Shown here: positions 36,629 through 46,511 of the stretch, piece after piece
How the letters are laid out: the number at the start of each line of letters is the position of its first letter
Position numbering within the stretch: position 1 is the first letter of the stretch
Assembly: GCA_024693285.1 (NCBI GenBank)
Contig: JAILLE010000038.1
Coordinates: forward strand, 124,001-188,000
Reading direction: 5' to 3'
DNA: 64,000 nt
DNA from: Bacteroidales bacterium
Lineage (GTDB): Bacteria; Bacteroidota; Bacteroidia; Bacteroidales; UBA932
Program-made: the position numbers and the translations under genes
The notes under the pieces: model-generated
What the model was told of the DNA's origin: nothing
The model's database searches: none
Seen by the model: the letters and a program-made list of their open reading frames with translations, nothing else

Positions 36629-37233
36629 TAAAGCTTTGAGCTTACCACAGTGCTGACGAAGTTCATGCTGGCGGTAGGCTCGAACCTGGCGACAACCTCA
36701 CCCTTCGAGTCCACGAGGAACTTGGTGAAGTTCCACTTGATGTCGGGCTTGGAGGCATAGTTGGGGTCGCTCTTTTTCATCATCTCATCCATGAACTTCG
36801 CCTGGGTTCCGTTGCCGAAGCCCTTGAAACCCTGTTTTGACTTCAGGTAAGCGAACAGCGGGCTCTCATTCGCCCCGTTGACCTCGATCTTGTCAAATTG
36901 CGGGAATGTCGTATTGTATTTCTCCGTGCAGAACTCATGGATAGAGGCGATATCACCGGGAGCCTGCTCACCAAACTGGTTGCAAGGGAAATCGAGGATC
37001 ACAAGTCCTTTGTCCTTGTATTTGTCATACATCTCCTGGAGTTCCTCGTACTGGGGAGTAAAACCACATTTGGTGGCCGTGTTGACGATAAGGAGTACCT
37101 TACCCTTGTATTGAGAAAGGGAGACCTCTTTTCCGTCCATGTTTTTGACCTTGAAGTCATAGATGCCCTGAGCGCTCATTGTAGTGGCGAGGGCAAGTGT
37201 AGCGATGGCCGCTGCTAAAACCTTAAGTTTCAT
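36625..37233 (-). CDS. glutathione peroxidase family protein
   Basis: IYDFKVKNMDGKEVSLSQYKGKVLLIVNTATKCGFTPQYEELQEMY...LDFPCNQFGEQAPG. Confidence 0.95.
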   Translation of the reverse strand: MKLKVLAAAIATLALATTMSAQGIYDFKVKNMDGKEVSLSQYKGKVLLIVNTATKCGFTPQYEELQEMYDKYKDKGLVILDFPCNQFGEQAPGDIASIHEFCTEKYNTTFPQFDKIEVNGANESPLFAYLKSKQGFKGFGNGTQAKFMDEMMKKSDPNYASKPDIKWNFTKFLVDSKGEVVARFEPTASMNFVSTVVSSKLY

Positions 37234-37297
37234 TATGTTCGTTTTGTTTCAATTAATAATCCGAGTGGAATGATCCTGCAAATAAAGTACCAACGAA

Positions 37298-39610
37298 TCA
37301 GTCAGCATTGAGCTTGAAGGCAGCCAAAACCGGCCAGGATTCAGCCTTCTTCATCTTGTAAGAGGCCTCTGCCCTGATGTCACAGACGCTCGCACCAAAC
37401 ATCACCTGGTAGTTTCCAGCGGGAGCCTGCCACTCATTCGCGGCCTCATTGAAAGAAGCGATCGAATAATTGTCAACCTTGACAGTCACGGTCTGGCTCT
37501 CACCGGGAGCAAGCAATCTGGTCTTCGTGAAGGCCTTAAGCTCACGGTCCGGTTTCTCGAGTCCGCCTTCCGGGGCATGGACATAAACCTCGACCACTTC
37601 CTTGCCGGCGACAGCACCTGTGTTAGTGACAGTCACGGAAGCCTCAAAACCGCCCTGGACAGCCTTGACGACGGGTTTTGAATATCTGAAGGTGGTGTAG
37701 CTCATGCCGAATCCGAACGGATAGGAGACCTCCACTCCACGTGTGACGAAGTGGCGGTAGCCAACCCATATACCCTCAGCATAGTCTGTGTAGTCAATAT
37801 CTTTCTGGGCGGTACGGCGGCCAAATCCACCGAATCCGCCGGAACGGCTCTGCTGTGAAGTGTAATTGTAAGGGAAATTGGATGATGAAGGATGGTCGAT
37901 GAAATTGACCGGGAAGGTCATCGGGAGTTTTCCGGATGGATTGGTCTTTCCGGTAATCACGTCAGCGATGGCGTTGGCGCCTTCCTGGCCGGGAGACCAA
38001 GGAAGGAGGATGGCGTCAGCAAGGCCCTTCCAGGATGAAGTCTCAATGACTCCACCAATATTCAGTACGACAATGACTTTCTTTCCCTTTGCCCTGAAAG
38101 AGGTGCTCACATTCTGGAGAAGTTCCCTTTCGATCTGGGTCAGCTCGAAATCGTCCATCTGCTTACGGTCGGCGAACTCACCCGCGTTGCGGCCAAACAC
38201 AACGACAGCGACATCATTGTTCACAGCCTCAGTTTGAATGGCAGAGGCAGGAATGGCCACTTCAGACAGTTTGGAGCCGCCCAAGAACGACCTTGCTCCC
38301 CCGCCGTTAAGAGCATTGAAAGCGGCGTCATAGGCCTTATATTCCTTGTAATAATCCTTCAAAGCCTTGTCTAAGGTGAATCCGGCGCCTTCAAGGGCTT
38401 CCACCATATTGACGACATAAGCCTTGTTGACATTTCCGGAACCGGTTCCTCCAGCCACGAAATCCAAAGATGTGACTCCATAAAGAGCGACCTTCTCCCC
38501 TCCCTTCAAAGGCAAAGTGTTGGCCTCGTTACGGAGCATGACTATCGCCTCTCCGGCAGCCTCACGGGCGACAGCCGCATGGGCTTTGAGATCGGGAGCC
38601 TCGGAAGGCTTATATCCTTTGAAATGAGGAGTTTTCACGATGTAATTCAGCATGTTCCGGACATTCCTGTCAAGCTCCTCAGCGGTGATTCTGCCGTCCT
38701 GGACAGCGGCCACGATGCGATCGATCTCGTTCTGGTTGCCGGGTTCCATCAAGTCGTTTCCTGACTTGGCCGACTTGACGGTGTTCTCCTTGCTTCCCCA
38801 GTCAGTCATGACGATTCCTTCGAATCCCCATTCATCCCTCAGGGCGACGGTCAAAAGCTCCTCTTTCTGCTGAGTGTATTCTCCGTTCAGCTTATTGTAT
38901 GAACTCATCACGGTCCAAGGCTTTCCTTCCTTGACGGCGATCTCGAAGTTCTTGAGATATATCTCCCGCAGGGCCCTGGGGCTAATGCGAGCGTCGTTCT
39001 CATTGCGGTTGGTCTCCTGGTTGTTGGCGGCATAATGCTTGATCGATGTGCCGACTCCGTTGCCCTGGATGCCCCGCACATAAGCGGCGGCCATCTTTCC
39101 GGAAAGGATCGGGTCCTCGGAGAAATACTCGAAGTTGCGGCCGCACAAAGGGTTACGATGAATATTCATACCCGGGGCGAGGAGAACGTCCACACCATAT
39201 TCAAGAACCTCATTGCCCATAGCGGAAGTGACTTTCTCGACAAGGGCTGTGTCCCAGGAACTGGCCAGCAGAGTTCCGACAGGGAATCCCGTGGCATAGA
39301 AAGTACGGTTGTCACCCTGACGGGTGGGGCTGATCCTGAGGCCGGCGGGACCGTCAGCAAGAACTGTCATAGGGATTCCGAGGCGTTCGATAGGCCTGGT
39401 GTTCCCTGCCGCTCCGGGCACCTGGGCGATCAACCCAGAGGGCACACCCTCGACTATAGCGGCCCTGGCACCTCCTACAAGAAGGGTTGCCTTCTCCTGA
39501 ACGGTCATTGCCTTAAGGACATCCTCGATGTTATCCTTAGTAAGCTTTGGTTGCGAATATGAGAGAATGGCGGCTCCCATCAACGCCAATGTCAACAATA
39601 CTTTTTTCAT
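37298..39610 (-). CDS. glycoside hydrolase family 3 (beta-glucosidase-like)
   Basis: GIVMTDWGSKENTVKSAKSGNDLMEPG nucleophile region; C-terminal FnIII-like domain. Confidence 0.93.
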   Translation of the reverse strand: MKKVLLTLALMGAAILSYSQPKLTKDNIEDVLKAMTVQEKATLLVGGARAAIVEGVPSGLIAQVPGAAGNTRPIERLGIPMTVLADGPAGLRISPTRQGDNRTFYATGFPVGTLLASSWDTALVEKVTSAMGNEVLEYGVDVLLAPGMNIHRNPLCGRNFEYFSEDPILSGKMAAAYVRGIQGNGVGTSIKHYAANNQETNRNENDARISPRALREIYLKNFEIAVKEGKPWTVMSSYNKLNGEYTQQKEELLTVALRDEWGFEGIVMTDWGSKENTVKSAKSGNDLMEPGNQNEIDRIVAAVQDGRITAEELDRNVRNMLNYIVKTPHFKGYKPSEAPDLKAHAAVAREAAGEAIVMLRNEANTLPLKGGEKVALYGVTSLDFVAGGTGSGNVNKAYVVNMVEALEGAGFTLDKALKDYYKEYKAYDAAFNALNGGGARSFLGGSKLSEVAIPASAIQTEAVNNDVAVVVFGRNAGEFADRKQMDDFELTQIERELLQNVSTSFRAKGKKVIVVLNIGGVIETSSWKGLADAILLPWSPGQEGANAIADVITGKTNPSGKLPMTFPVNFIDHPSSSNFPYNYTSQQSRSGGFGGFGRRTAQKDIDYTDYAEGIWVGYRHFVTRGVEVSYPFGFGMSYTTFRYSKPVVKAVQGGFEASVTVTNTGAVAGKEVVEVYVHAPEGGLEKPDRELKAFTKTRLLAPGESQTVTVKVDNYSIASFNEAANEWQAPAGNYQVMFGASVCDIRAEASYKMKKAESWPVLAAFKLNAD

Positions 39611-39633
39611 AAAATTGGTTCGTGAGTTATTAA

Positions 39634-40467
39634 TCAGTCTGAAATATAGTCATAAATATCGAAAATCCCAGAGGGAGATGTTCTCGGCAAAGTTTGAAGA
39701 TTTGTTATATCCTTGGCTGTAAGGCCATTACCCACATCAATAGAACGCAAGGCTTCCGCTGAGGCTTCGAAAGCGAGGCGAGGAGTGTTGTTGTTCTCGC
39801 TGAGGTGGCAGAGGAATAAATGTTTGAGGCCAGGATGCCAGAAACGCTTGACGGCCTCGGCACACTCATCGTTCGAGAGATGGCCGTTGCCTTTACAAAT
39901 ACGCATCTTGAGTTCATGGGGATATGGTCCCCCGAATAACATGTCGGTGTCGTAGTTGGACTCGAAAACAACCACATCCGCCTGCGAGGCATATTCAAGG
40001 GCCTCCGGGGTCACCCTTCCGGCGTCGGTCATGAGAAAGAAGCCGCATCCATGCCAGCGGATAAAGTAGCCGACCGTCTGGGTAGCGTCGTGTGGCACGA
40101 CAAATGACTGGACAACAGGGTTTTCCTTCGGATCAGGGCAAAGCGGGAGAGTTGTGGGGCCAGGCTCGAGATCGCACCTGCACAGATCTATCCAGTCCTG
40201 AGTGAAACTGTGCCAGGCAAGGGCCTTATGTAGAACTGTGGTGGCGAATACTGGCTTCTGGAGGTGCTTGCACCAGGATCCAAGGTGACGGATATGGTCT
40301 AGATGGTCGTGGGTGACAAGGATGGCTTGGAAAGAGTCCAGGCCGTATCCCCTATCAGAAAGTATCTTTTTGAGGCGACGCAAGCTGACACCGGCGTCTA
40401 TGACGATTCCGGACCTCCCGTCATGAAGGAAATAGCAATTGCCGCAGCTCCCGCTAGAGAGGCTCAT
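39634..40467 (-). CDS. MBL-fold metallo-hydrolase (YycJ/WalJ-like)
   Basis: MSLSSGSCGNCYFLHDGRSGIVIDAGVSLRRL...LVTHDHLDHIRHLG. Confidence 0.9.
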   Translation of the reverse strand: MSLSSGSCGNCYFLHDGRSGIVIDAGVSLRRLKKILSDRGYGLDSFQAILVTHDHLDHIRHLGSWCKHLQKPVFATTVLHKALAWHSFTQDWIDLCRCDLEPGPTTLPLCPDPKENPVVQSFVVPHDATQTVGYFIRWHGCGFFLMTDAGRVTPEALEYASQADVVVFESNYDTDMLFGGPYPHELKMRICKGNGHLSNDECAEAVKRFWHPGLKHLFLCHLSENNNTPRLAFEASAEALRSIDVGNGLTAKDITNLQTLPRTSPSGIFDIYDYISD

Positions 40468-40478
40468 GAACTTCAGGG

Positions 40479-42509
40479 TCAATTCTTTTCCTCCTCGCAA
40501 TATTTGGAAATCACGCTGTAGGCTTCCCCTACTCCCAACTCACCGGCACGGGAAAGGTCAATGCAGCCTTTCTCCTTGTCTTTCAGATAGATCAGGACAA
40601 GACCGCGATTGTAATAGGCGTCACCCATGTAAGGGAACACGTTGATGGCCTTGGTGTAGTTGTCGACCGACTCCACGAACTTCGAGGAAAGGCAATAGAG
40701 GTTGCCGAGATTGAAGTAGATATACGGCACTCCGGGTAGTAGCTTGTCTGCGGCGAGCATGTCGTCAATAGCCTCTGAATAATCGTAGGTACGGCTGACC
40801 TGGTCACGAACCCTGGCCCTGGTGGTACCCTGGTCGTCCATCGTCAGAGTCTGGACGTTATTCTCAATGGAGGAAATGAAGTCAATCATCTCGGCTCTCA
40901 AGACTCCCCTGTTGAGATAATAGAAGGCTTTGTAATACTCGGAATACCGGCCTTCAGGAGGGGCGTTGACCGCGGCGTCAAATTGGTTCAAAGCCGTGGA
41001 GAATTGCTTTGACTGGACGCTGTAGAGGCCCCTGATAAACTGCCTGTCGGCTTCTGTCAGACTCTTCGGGTCTCCAGCCGCCAGGTAGGTGTCGCCATAT
41101 ATCGAGGCGTCTATCCCCTGCTCGAAACGAGGTTTCGGGATCGAGTCGGCGTTAGATATCGCCATATTGATCGGAGAATCGGATATGAACTTGTCTATCA
41201 GCAGGTTCTCATATCTGTGACGAAGGGCGACATTGCGGTTGTCCTTGGTCGCCGAGAGGCTGAACTTATAAAGCGGCCGCAGGCGGATGTTAATGTCACG
41301 GTTTTGGAGAAGCTCATTGTCGAAGCCTTTCTTGGCGAAATCAGCGTCAAGGGCTATCAGGGAGCTGTATTTCTTCGTGGTGTCAGCGAAAGAAGCCTCC
41401 TCGCTGGCGGTTTTCGCCCTATATTCCCGGACCTTCCGCTGGGCGGTGTCATAGTCCTGTTTGGACGACTTGGTCCGTCCGAGCATATTCTTCACATAGG
41501 AACGGTTAAGATACGCCTTGGCGAAGTCAGGATACAACTCGATCGCCTTGTCATAGTCGTCTAGAGCGTCCATCCACCGACCCATTTGGACAAAGTACGA
41601 GGCTCGGTTATAATAGGCCAGAACGTTGTCCGGATTGATGTTAATGACACGGTCCATGTCGGCCAAGGCGTCCTCGAAATTACCCACCTGGGCGCTGATG
41701 AGACTCCTGTTGTAAAGGGTCAGGGCGTTGCCAGGCTCCTCCCGGAGAACCCTGTTGAGATCCGCCATGGCGGAGTTATAGTCGTTGGACTCATAGAACA
41801 TCAAGGCCCTGTTGAAATAGGCGAAGGTATTCGTCGTGTCCAGGGATATTGCCTTATCCATATCGGCTATAGCGCCCTTGTAGTTCTTTTGAAGGGCAAA
41901 GACCCTACCCCGGCGGATGTAGCCCTCAGGGTCGAAGCGGTCGAGCGCTATTGCCTTGTTGTAATCCGCGAGAGCCTTGGTCGTGTCAGCCAGGAACAGA
42001 TATGAGGCGCCTCGGTTCAGATAAGCCGAAGGGTCTTTCGGTTCCTTTCGGATGTAGCGGTCAAAGTCGCTCACGGCGTTCTCAAATCTCTGTGCGAGGA
42101 AATAGGTGACGCCTCGGCTGAAATACAGGCCTATCAGCCCCGGGCGCAGTTCCATAGCCCTGTCAAAATCCGCGAGAGCCTCATCATATTTGCCTGACCG
42201 GCTGAGGGTTATGGCCCTGAAATGATAACCGTTAGTGAATACCGGATTGAGCCTTACAGAAGCGTCAAAGTCGCCCTGGGCGCCCCGGATGTCACCGAGG
42301 TTGTATTTGGAAATACCCCTGTAGAAGAAAACCCAACTATCTGTCGAATCCAAGCGTGCGAGGATGTTGAACTGGCTTATAGCGTCAGCGTAACGACCTT
42401 CGGACAAAGCCTGCCTTCCCCTGAACATGAAGGCATCCTTGTCGTACTGGGCCCGGCAGACCGTGAACAGTGACAAGAAAAGAAACAGGGAAAAAGCGAG
42501 CCTTTTCAT
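40479..42509 (-). CDS. TPR-repeat protein
   Basis: Many 34-aa repeats (AYYNRASYFVQMGRWMDALDDYDKAIELYPDFAKAYLNR); signal peptide MKRLAFSLFLFLSLFTVCRA. Confidence 0.9.
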   Translation of the reverse strand: MKRLAFSLFLFLSLFTVCRAQYDKDAFMFRGRQALSEGRYADAISQFNILARLDSTDSWVFFYRGISKYNLGDIRGAQGDFDASVRLNPVFTNGYHFRAITLSRSGKYDEALADFDRAMELRPGLIGLYFSRGVTYFLAQRFENAVSDFDRYIRKEPKDPSAYLNRGASYLFLADTTKALADYNKAIALDRFDPEGYIRRGRVFALQKNYKGAIADMDKAISLDTTNTFAYFNRALMFYESNDYNSAMADLNRVLREEPGNALTLYNRSLISAQVGNFEDALADMDRVININPDNVLAYYNRASYFVQMGRWMDALDDYDKAIELYPDFAKAYLNRSYVKNMLGRTKSSKQDYDTAQRKVREYRAKTASEEASFADTTKKYSSLIALDADFAKKGFDNELLQNRDINIRLRPLYKFSLSATKDNRNVALRHRYENLLIDKFISDSPINMAISNADSIPKPRFEQGIDASIYGDTYLAAGDPKSLTEADRQFIRGLYSVQSKQFSTALNQFDAAVNAPPEGRYSEYYKAFYYLNRGVLRAEMIDFISSIENNVQTLTMDDQGTTRARVRDQVSRTYDYSEAIDDMLAADKLLPGVPYIYFNLGNLYCLSSKFVESVDNYTKAINVFPYMGDAYYNRGLVLIYLKDKEKGCIDLSRAGELGVGEAYSVISKYCEEEKN

Positions 42510-42543
42510 TTTAATTTTATAATAAGGGGTAAAATTCCTATTT

Positions 42544-43581
42544 TTGTCAGTTGCAAAGATAAACATTTATCGTGCCTTGAAAACGAATTCGCTTCATTTT
42601 TTATTATATATATTCCTCATAACCGTCTCAGGGACGCTTCTAGCCCAAACCTCAGGGCCCAAGATGATTCCCTCTGGCAAAAACGCCGAGCGTATCATCA
42701 ATGTTGAGAAGCTCGAAGACCAGGTCACCTACCTGTGCGACACGTTGTTCAATGGCCGTGCCACGGGCACGTCAGGGGCAAATGAGGCGGCATTCTGGAT
42801 AGCGAGGAGGTTCCGTAAAGCCGGGTTGATGAAGATGGGAGGGCTTTGGAGCAGGTCTTTTGAGGTCGGAGGCCAGGTTGGCCATAACATAATCGGTTTC
42901 ATGCCTGGGAAAAGGAGCGGACTGAAAGAGGGATATGTCCTTGTGACAGCCCATTACGACAGCCATGGCAAGATAGCCGGATCGGTCTATCCAGGCGCTG
43001 ACAGCAATGCTTCAGGAGTTGTCGCGATGCTAAGTATAGCGGACATGTTCGCCAGAATGAAAGAACTGGGACGATCCTACGGGAAGAATCTCATATTCGT
43101 GGCCACAGACGCCCGGGAGAGGAATTCGCTGGGTGCGGAGGCGCTTTGGAATGATATTGTCGCTGGAGCCCTGAAGGATCCCATCAGCGGAGAGACGATC
43201 ACCCCGGCGAAGATACAGAACGTGGTGGTGCTGGACATTTTAGGCAGCTCTTTATCTCCTCTTAGAAAGGGACGCAAGGACTATCTCATTATGCTCGGCG
43301 GGGCCGGTTACAAGTACCAGCTCCAGAGGGCCAACGACGCTGACGGGCTTAACCTCGATCTTGGCTTCGACTATTATGGAAGCGAGGGTTTCACCGACAT
43401 GTTCCTAGCGAGAGTTGGTGACCAAGGAGTTTTCTCCAGGGCTGGAGCGCCCTGTGTGGTCTTCACATCCGGCATCACGATGAAGACCAACAAGCAGGAG
43501 GATAACGCCCGCAGCCTCAATTACAATGTGTTCAAGCGGAGGATCTTCGTGATATTCCACTGGCTTGAGAAAGTGCTTTGA
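42544..43581 (+). CDS. M28 family peptidase (start uncertain)
   Basis: VLVTAHYDSHGKIAGSVYPGADSNASGVVAMLSIADMF. Confidence 0.88.
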   Translation: MSVAKINIYRALKTNSLHFLLYIFLITVSGTLLAQTSGPKMIPSGKNAERIINVEKLEDQVTYLCDTLFNGRATGTSGANEAAFWIARRFRKAGLMKMGGLWSRSFEVGGQVGHNIIGFMPGKRSGLKEGYVLVTAHYDSHGKIAGSVYPGADSNASGVVAMLSIADMFARMKELGRSYGKNLIFVATDARERNSLGAEALWNDIVAGALKDPISGETITPAKIQNVVVLDILGSSLSPLRKGRKDYLIMLGGAGYKYQLQRANDADGLNLDLGFDYYGSEGFTDMFLARVGDQGVFSRAGAPCVVFTSGITMKTNKQEDNARSLNYNVFKRRIFVIFHWLEKVL

Positions 43582-43583
43582 CG

Positions 43584-45434
43584 ATGAAAGGGTTTTTGAA
43601 TATGATGAGGCGCTACATCGCGCCGTTCAAGAAATACCTCTGGGGATCGGTAGTGCTGAACATCTTGTCCGCGGTGTTCAACATCTTCTCCTTCGCTATG
43701 ATCGTGCCTATGCTCCGTATCCTGTTCAGGATGACGGACAAGACCTACGTTTTCACCCCTTGGAACGAGGTGTGGAGCAAACCGCTGAAGGATATCGGCA
43801 ACAGCTTGATGCAGAATGTCTATTACTCCCTTGAGGCCAATATCGCGCAGCACGGTGAGATCAAGGTCCTGCTTGTCCTATGTATCTTCCTGATCGTCAC
43901 GACCGCGTTGAAGACGGCTTGCTATTTCGGCTCATCCGCCGTGATGATTCCTATTCGCACGGGAATAGTCAAGAACCTCAGGATGAAGATCTACAACAAG
44001 ATTCTCTCGCTCCCCCTCGGCTTTTTCTCCGAGGAGAAGAAGGGTGACATCATCGCGCGTATGAGCGGAGACGTGCAGGAGGTCGAGAACTCGGTCGCCG
44101 GATCGCTTGAGATGCTGATCAAGAACCCGATCCTGATCCTGATCTATTTCGCCGCGTTAATCGTGATCAGCTGGCAGATGACGGCCTTTACAATCATCTT
44201 CGCTCCCTTGATGATTTGGGCCATGGGAATCATCGGCAAGAACCTGAAACGCAAGTCGCTTGATGTGCAGACGTTGTGGAGCGACGTGATGTCCCAGGTC
44301 GAGGAAACACTTGGTGGACTGAGAGTTATAAAGGCTTTCATCGCTGAGAAAAAGATGTCCACCAGGTTTGACGGAGTCACCGAGGCGATGCGCAAGAAGA
44401 CCAGCAGGGTCACGATGCGGCAGGCTCTCGCCCACCCTGTCAGCGAGTTCCTCGGGACTGTCCTGATCACCATAGCCCTTTTCTTCGGCGGCACCTTGAT
44501 TCTAAAAGGCCATTCGATTATCGACGCCCCGATATTCATCTACTACATGGTTATCCTCTATAGCATCATAAACCCGATAAAAGACTTCTCCAAAGCAAGT
44601 TACGCTATTCCTAAGGGCATGGCTTCCATGGAGAGGATCAACAAGATCTTGGATGCTGACAACAATATCACCGAGGCCGCTAACCCTATCCCGCTGAAGG
44701 GTTTCTCCGACAGCATCTCATTTGAAGGTGTCAGTTTCCGCTATCCCGACGGGTCAAAGATGATATTGGACAACATCAATCTCGAGATCCCCAAGGGCAA
44801 GATGGTCGCTATCGTGGGCGCTTCCGGGGCCGGAAAGACTACCCTCGTAGACCTTATACCCCGTTTCTACGACCCCGAGTCCGGAGTTATTAAGATAGAC
44901 GGGACACCGATCAAGGATGTGCGGATCCAGGACCTCAGGAACCTGATAGGCAATGTCAATCAGGAGTCCATCCTGTTCAACGACACGATATTCAACAATA
45001 TCGCCTTTGGAGTGGAGGGCGCTACCTTGGATCAGGTCATAGAGGCCGCCAAGATCGCCAATGCCCACGAGTTCATTATGGAAAAAGAGGGTGGCTACCA
45101 GTTCGTGATCGGAGATCGTGGAGTCAAGCTTTCAGGAGGTCAGAGACAGAGGATCAGCATAGCCAGGGCTATTCTCAAGAACCCTCCTATCTTGATTCTG
45201 GACGAGGCTACCGCCTCTTTGGACACCGAGTCGGAGAAGATAGTGCAGGAGGCTCTGGACAGGCTTATGTCTTCAAGGACCACCGTCGCTATCGCCCACA
45301 GGTTGTCCACTATCAGAAACGCTGACGAAATCGTCGTGATGGACGAAGGGAAGATTGTGGAGAAGGGTCGGCATGAGGAGCTCATCGCCCTGAATGGCCA
45401 TTACCGCAAACTAAATGACATGCAAGCTTTGTGA
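43584..45434 (+). CDS. MsbA-like ABC transporter (TM plus ATPase)
   Basis: VAIVGASGAGKTTLVDLIPRFYDPESG...LSGGQRQRISIARAILKNPPILILDEATASLD. Confidence 0.95.
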   Translation: MKGFLNMMRRYIAPFKKYLWGSVVLNILSAVFNIFSFAMIVPMLRILFRMTDKTYVFTPWNEVWSKPLKDIGNSLMQNVYYSLEANIAQHGEIKVLLVLCIFLIVTTALKTACYFGSSAVMIPIRTGIVKNLRMKIYNKILSLPLGFFSEEKKGDIIARMSGDVQEVENSVAGSLEMLIKNPILILIYFAALIVISWQMTAFTIIFAPLMIWAMGIIGKNLKRKSLDVQTLWSDVMSQVEETLGGLRVIKAFIAEKKMSTRFDGVTEAMRKKTSRVTMRQALAHPVSEFLGTVLITIALFFGGTLILKGHSIIDAPIFIYYMVILYSIINPIKDFSKASYAIPKGMASMERINKILDADNNITEAANPIPLKGFSDSISFEGVSFRYPDGSKMILDNINLEIPKGKMVAIVGASGAGKTTLVDLIPRFYDPESGVIKIDGTPIKDVRIQDLRNLIGNVNQESILFNDTIFNNIAFGVEGATLDQVIEAAKIANAHEFIMEKEGGYQFVIGDRGVKLSGGQRQRISIARAILKNPPILILDEATASLDTESEKIVQEALDRLMSSRTTVAIAHRLSTIRNADEIVVMDEGKIVEKGRHEELIALNGHYRKLNDMQAL

Positions 45435-45445
45435 TATTACAGAAT

Positions 45446-46102
45446 ATGAAGACAATCAAAAGAATAAAGGTCCCCGTGATAGAAGGGCTCGAGACCATGG
45501 GACTCCAGGAACTTGACCTGGTGATGGAAGAGAAAGCCGCCAAGTTTGCCGTTTGTGAGAACAATTGGCCGAAGGACGCCCCCTACGCCCCGGACTGCAA
45601 CGGCTCTGTGGCGAGGACAAAGACACATCTCGCGGTTATGTACCATGTCAGGGGCCTGGACTTGAGAGCCACTGAGATGGAAGACAACGGACGGAGCTGG
45701 GAGGACAGCTGCTGTGAGTTTTTCGTCTCGGATCCATTTGACGGCACTTACTACAATTTCGAGCTTACCTGCGTTGGTTCCCTTCTCGGAGCCAAAGGGG
45801 CCGGACGCTCGAATAGGGAAACCAGGGATCCCGCCCTCCTTCAGAGAGTGATACGACACAGCTCTCTAGAGCGCAAGCCGATGGTTGTGAACGGACAGAT
45901 CATAGGCTGGACAGTCGCGATGTTGATTCCTTTCGAGCTTATCGGGATCGATCCTGACAATCTGCCTGTCAGCGTGAGGGGCAACTTCTACAAATGTGGA
46001 GACCTAACCGCCCATCCCCACTTCCTCAGCTGGAATCCGGTAGGTGTCCCGAAACCCGATTTCCATAGGCCCGATTTTTTCGGGGAGCTTATCTTAAGAT
46101 AA
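45446..46102 (+). CDS. carbohydrate-binding family 9-like domain protein
   Basis: HLAVMYHVRGLDLRATEMEDNGRSWEDSCCEFFVSDPFDGTYYNFELTCVGSLL. Confidence 0.75.
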   Translation: MKTIKRIKVPVIEGLETMGLQELDLVMEEKAAKFAVCENNWPKDAPYAPDCNGSVARTKTHLAVMYHVRGLDLRATEMEDNGRSWEDSCCEFFVSDPFDGTYYNFELTCVGSLLGAKGAGRSNRETRDPALLQRVIRHSSLERKPMVVNGQIIGWTVAMLIPFELIGIDPDNLPVSVRGNFYKCGDLTAHPHFLSWNPVGVPKPDFHRPDFFGELILR

Positions 46103-46109
46103 ACTTTAG

Positions 46110-46511
46110 ATGAATAAATTTAACAAAATAAGTCTCATTTTATTCCTGATCTACTTAGGTCTGGTGTTCTGGTGCTGCTTCGGTAATTTCTCGGATATGC
46201 CTGATATCCAACGGGAGATTCTTGGCTTTCCTACCGACAAGGTGGTTCATTTCGTATTGTTCCTCCCTTTCGTGACACTTGGCCACATGGCCATTAATTT
46301 CCTCGGGAAAACCTTTGGCGGCAAACTATGGCTGGTATTACCTGTGCTGATTGCCGGTATCTTGCTCGCTATCGGCATTGAGATTGGACAATCCCTCACA
46401 AGTTACCGCACCGGAGACGCCATGGACTTTTTCGCTGACGCCCTCGGCCTTTGTGTCTCAACTGTTATCACAATCATACTTGTCTTTATTAAAAAGAAGG
46501 CCTTCTCCTGA
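46110..46511 (+). CDS. VanZ-like family membrane protein
   Basis: DKVVHFVLFLPFVTLGHMAI...EIGQSLTSYRTGDAMDFFADALG. Confidence 0.85.
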   Translation: MNKFNKISLILFLIYLGLVFWCCFGNFSDMPDIQREILGFPTDKVVHFVLFLPFVTLGHMAINFLGKTFGGKLWLVLPVLIAGILLAIGIEIGQSLTSYRTGDAMDFFADALGLCVSTVITIILVFIKKKAFS